Source: Gemmatimonadota bacterium | GTDB taxonomy: Bacteria; Gemmatimonadota; Gemmatimonadetes; Longimicrobiales; Gaopeijiaceae | NCBI GenBank assembly: GCA_012959595.1 | Contig: DUCW01000143.1 | Span: 393 to 9,804, forward strand | DNA length: 9,412 nucleotides | Direction of reading: 5' to 3' | Part shown: piece after piece, positions 7,097-9,412 of the stretch | How positions within the stretch are numbered: the stretch's first letter is position 1 | Layout: every line of letters begins with the position of its first letter | Notes under the pieces: generated by a model | Seen by the model: the letters and a program-made list of their open reading frames with translations, nothing else | Told to the model about the DNA's origin: nothing | Databases searched by the model: none | Made by a program: the position numbers and the translations under genes

Positions 7097-8548
7097 TCAA
7101 ACTCGGATGTCGGGGTCACTAAGGCGTTCCTCGGCGGTTTTTCCTAAGCGGTTTAAATACGGTTGAACAGATTCGGCTAAGAATCGATCTACTTGTTGTG
7201 TGGAGCGCCCAATGAACTTAGTCGGGTCTACTATCTTGTTCAGTTGTTCTAAGGTCAAATTAAAGAATTGATCAGTTGAAATCCTTTCCAAGAGGTCGAG
7301 TGGTGTGCCCTCTTCCTTCATCCGTTTGGATGCGTCCATAGAATGTTGACGAATACGTTCGTGGAGTTCTTGCCTGTCCCCACCCTTAGCAGTAGCAGCC
7401 ATTAAAATAGTTTCGGAAGCCATGAACGGAAGATGTTCCTTCAGATTCCTTGCAATCACAGGTTTGTTTACCGTTAGACCAGAAACAACATTCTCTAGCA
7501 AAACGAGTATTCCGTCCATGGACAAGAAAGCATCGGGAATGGACAAGCGACGATTGGCTGAGTCATCTAAAGAACGTTCAAGCCACTGAGTTGCTGCTGT
7601 GAATAGAGGATCTTGGGCCAGTGTTATCACATGACGCGACATTCCACAGATTCTCTCCGACCTCATAGGATTTCGCTTGTAGGGCATCGCGGAAGATCCT
7701 ACCTGTTCTTTTTCAAATGGTTCTTCAATTTCTTGGAGTTGAGCAAGAAGCCTCAGGTCGTGTCCCATTTTGGATGTGGAAGTTGCTAGATTAGCAAGGC
7801 TACCTAGAATTTGGGCGTCGACCTTTCTGGTATAAGTTTGGCCTGTGACAGCAAAACTTTTTTCGAACCCCATTTTTTTTGAGATTTCTCGATCTAAGGC
7901 TTCCACTTTTTCGTGGTCGCCATCAAACAGTTGCAGAAAAGATGCCTGAGTGCCGGTAGTGCCCTTGGCTCCTCTAAATCGAATTGTACTGAGGCGAAAT
8001 TCTATTTCCTCAAGGTCTAGAAGAAAATCTTGGATCCAGAGGGTAGCACGTTTACCCACTGTTGTTGGTTGAGCTGGCTGGAAATGGGTAAAGCCCATAG
8101 TAGGGACATTGCGGTAGTTTTTTGCAAAGGTAGAGAGTCTAGAAATACAGCGAATCAGTCTGTCGCGTATAAGCTCTAGTCCCTCTTTGTGTATGATCAG
8201 ATCTGTGTTATCAGTAATAAATGCACTAGTGACTCCTAGGTGGATGATACCGCGTGCCGATGGTGCATCATCTCCAAAAAGATGCACATGGGCCATCACA
8301 TCGTGCCGAAAACGCTGCTCGTATTCTGCCGCCCGGGTAAGATCTATGTCATCAAGATGGCCTTCCATTTCCTCCAGACCATTTTGGGATATGGGTAATC
8401 CCAGGTCACGCTGTACACTCGCCAGAACTAGCCAGAGACGACGCCAAATTCCATAACGGCGACTGTTGGCGAAGATGTGTTGCATTTCTGGTGAAGCATA
8501 CCTTTCGGACAGGGGGTGTTTATAAAGCGAGTCATTGGATTCAGTCAT
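7097..8548 (-). CDS. purB: Adenylosuccinate lyase, animal-like ADSL form
   Basis: PurB releases fumarate from SAICAR and from adenylosuccinate, acting in both the common purine route and AMP synthesis. The product has 483 residues from the chosen ATG, the length of human ADSL (484) and longer than the ~430-residue B. subtilis form. Long stretches recall the animal enzyme as I remember it: SERYASPEM at 14-22, RHDVMAHVH at 81-89, GFTHFQPAQ at 152-160, GTTGTQASFLQLF at 196-208 and TGQTYTRKVD at 235-244. The fumarate-lyase signature GSSAMPYKRNP is at 284-294 and holds the catalytic Ser; His155 and the histidines of MAHVH are also kept. The ATG at 8546-8548 is placed 4 bases after a strong AAAGGAGG; the GTG one codon earlier is too close to it. 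The stop is four bases before the purC ATG. It is the first purine gene after a 141 bp gap and probably leads the transcript. Confidence 0.96.
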   Translation of the reverse strand: MTESNDSLYKHPLSERYASPEMQHIFANSRRYGIWRRLWLVLASVQRDLGLPISQNGLEEMEGHLDDIDLTRAAEYEQRFRHDVMAHVHLFGDDAPSARGIIHLGVTSAFITDNTDLIIHKEGLELIRDRLIRCISRLSTFAKNYRNVPTMGFTHFQPAQPTTVGKRATLWIQDFLLDLEEIEFRLSTIRFRGAKGTTGTQASFLQLFDGDHEKVEALDREISKKMGFEKSFAVTGQTYTRKVDAQILGSLANLATSTSKMGHDLRLLAQLQEIEEPFEKEQVGSSAMPYKRNPMRSERICGMSRHVITLAQDPLFTAATQWLERSLDDSANRRLSIPDAFLSMDGILVLLENVVSGLTVNKPVIARNLKEHLPFMASETILMAATAKGGDRQELHERIRQHSMDASKRMKEEGTPLDLLERISTDQFFNLTLEQLNKIVDPTKFIGRSTQQVDRFLAESVQPYLNRLGKTAEERLSDPDIRV

Positions 8549-8551
8549 CAC

Positions 8552-8692
8552 TCCTCCTTTGAAAGGGATCTGTTAGGATTATTGTAGTTTTAGTTTTTGC
8601 AAGAAAAATATAGTAGGTGACCATGTATTTTCGGGACTGATTTTGCGGTAACCAAGGCACTCATTGTGAAACTAATTACCTTTTTTCACTAC
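8552..8692 (-). promoter_or_regulatory. tal-purB intergenic region, probable purB leader
   Basis: This 141 bp AT-rich gap is the only sizeable non-coding stretch in the gene block and is the best candidate for the purine operon promoter. A TACAAT at about 8583-8588 (minus strand) resembles a -10 box, but no good -35 lies 16-18 bases upstream. A 6-bp inverted repeat, GTGAAA/TTTCAC (8684-8689 and 8666-8671, 12-base loop), follows the tal stop; it lacks a T-run and is not a convincing terminator. I see no paired PurBox, no E. coli PurR-type palindrome and no recognisable purine riboswitch. Confidence 0.4.
8553..8560 (-). promoter_or_regulatory. Strong ribosome binding site of purB
   Basis: AAAGGAGG on the minus strand is a near-perfect match to the 16S anti-Shine-Dalgarno end. 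It lies four bases before the ATG at 8546-8548 and only one base before the in-frame GTG at 8549-8551, so it decides the purB start in favour of ATG. It is the strongest such site in the window, fitting a first cistron; most downstream genes have weak sites and rely on coupling. Confidence 0.85.
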
Positions 8693-9349
8693 TTAAAGAT
8701 CTCTTCCTAGTGATTTCCAGTCATTCATAAAGCCTTCAAGGCCCTTGTCGGTCAAAGGGTGTCGTAACAACTGATATAGCACCTTTGGAGGTATCGTAGC
8801 ACAGTCTGCTCCAATCATGAGGGATTGGACCATGTGTTGAGGGTGCCGGATGGACGCTGCTAGGATCTCAGTTTCTATATCGTAGTTGTCATAGATTTGA
8901 CGAATTTGTGCTATTAGATCCATACCGTCCCCAGATATATCATCAATTCTGCCAATGAAGGGTGAGATAAAGGTGGCACCTGCCTTTGCAGCCAGATGTG
9001 CTTGTGTTGGGGAGAAACACAGTGTCACGTTGACCGGAATGCCTGCGTTCGTGAGAGCTCTACAGGCTACCAGGCCTTCTTCGGTGAGTGGAACTTTGAT
9101 TACGATATTGTCAGCAATCTCATATAATTTCTCGCCTTGCTCGATCATTCCTTCAGCATCTAGGGCAACAACCTCTGCACTTACAGGTCCTTCGACCGTT
9201 TGACAAATTTCCTTGAATATGTCGGAAGGTTCTCGCTCTTTGGCCACCTGGGCCAATAGGGATGGGTTTGTAGTGACTCCATCGATTAAACCAGCGTCAG
9301 CTGCTCTACGGATTTCAATCGGGTCCGCTGTATCTAAGAAAATTCTCAT
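8693..9349 (-). CDS. tal: Transaldolase, small TalC/MipB family
   Basis: This is the short (218-residue) transaldolase family that also contains fructose-6-phosphate aldolase (FSA). The enzyme moves a dihydroxyacetone unit between sugar phosphates in the pentose phosphate pathway. Asp6 in FLDTAD, the TTNPSLL motif at 26-32 and the Schiff-base Lys85 in NIVIKVPLT are present. Glu59 (SAEV) and Phe131 (ISPFIGRIDD) match true transaldolases; E. coli FSA has Gln and Tyr there. I therefore infer transaldolase rather than FSA activity. Length is normal. The ATG at 9347-9349 fits the family start (MRIFLDTA), although no clear ribosome site precedes it. It lies upstream of purB in the same direction but 141 bp away, so it may be a separate transcript or the first gene of the same one. 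Its link to purines is through ribose 5-phosphate and PRPP. Confidence 0.93.
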   Translation of the reverse strand: MRIFLDTADPIEIRRAADAGLIDGVTTNPSLLAQVAKEREPSDIFKEICQTVEGPVSAEVVALDAEGMIEQGEKLYEIADNIVIKVPLTEEGLVACRALTNAGIPVNVTLCFSPTQAHLAAKAGATFISPFIGRIDDISGDGMDLIAQIRQIYDNYDIETEILAASIRHPQHMVQSLMIGADCATIPPKVLYQLLRHPLTDKGLEGFMNDWKSLGRDL

Positions 9350-9379
9350 AAGTTCAATTCTAGCGTTAAATGTTGGCGA

Positions 9380-9412
9380 TTAGTAGGGATCAATATAGCC
9401 CATATTATTCAC
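9380..9412 (-). CDS. Possible C-terminal end of an upstream gene
   Basis: Only one minus-strand frame is open from the window edge. It gives ten residues, VNNMGYIDPY, then TAA at 9380-9382, 30 bp before the tal ATG. The same direction and close spacing would fit the tail of a preceding gene, but ten codons are far too few to identify it or to exclude chance. Confidence 0.2.
   Translation of the reverse strand: MNNMGYIDPY

Noticed and set aside
8187..8456. Plus-strand open frame of 89 codons opposite purB
   Set aside because: It is antisense to the conserved N-terminal region of purB, rich in Arg and Ser as expected from a shadow frame, and has no ribosome site I would trust.
8583..8619. sigma70 promoter TTGCAA with TACAAT before purB
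   Set aside because: The two boxes are only 10 bases apart, far from the usual 16-18, so the pair cannot be called a promoter.
8955..9203. Plus-strand open frame of 82 codons opposite tal
   Set aside because: It is fully antisense to the conserved catalytic core of the transaldolase and shows no recognisable motifs.

Overview
This window is a compact, entirely minus-strand block of bacterial housekeeping genes. Read in the direction of transcription (high to low coordinates) it runs: transaldolase (tal), adenylosuccinate lyase (purB), SAICAR synthetase (purC), phosphatidylserine decarboxylase (psd), CDP-diacylglycerol-serine O-phosphatidyltransferase (pssA), the three-part FGAM synthase (purS, purQ, purL), and the first part of amidophosphoribosyltransferase (purF). 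From purB to purF the genes overlap by a few bases or are at most 19 bp apart, so they look like one translationally coupled transcript. The only sizeable gap is the 141 bp between tal and purB, where the one near-perfect Shine-Dalgarno sequence lies.

Function: purF catalyses step 1 of de novo purine synthesis, purS/purQ/purL step 4, purC the SAICAR step, and purB both the SAICAR-to-AICAR and the adenylosuccinate-to-AMP steps. The remaining purine genes (purD, purN/T, purM, purE/K, purH) are not in the window. Two phospholipid genes, psd and pssA, which make phosphatidylethanolamine from CDP-diacylglycerol and serine, sit in the middle of the purine block. The transaldolase belongs to the pentose phosphate pathway, which supplies the ribose 5-phosphate used for PRPP.

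Organism: a bacterium that makes phosphatidylethanolamine, so probably with a Gram-negative type envelope. Most of the window is near 48-50% GC by hand count of sample lines. PurB is of the long form that closely resembles animal ADSL, PurC is the ~300-residue form, and PurS plus a ~750-residue PurL is the multi-subunit FGAM synthase type. This mixture suggests an uncultured lineage outside the well-known Proteobacteria and Firmicutes. I cannot place it to phylum from the sequence alone.

The low-coordinate end is abnormal. PurF matches its family well up to Lys360 (about base 289) and then stops matching at once. It reads 12 unrelated codons to a stop and lacks the whole PRPP-binding loop and C-terminus. 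Beyond the break the DNA is AT-rich (about a third GC) and holds a different, unrecognised minus-strand reading frame that runs off the window edge. This is a rearrangement or insertion in purF, or a chimeric assembly join. Apart from that I see ordinary metabolism and no mobile element, RNA gene, CRISPR array or clearly new system.
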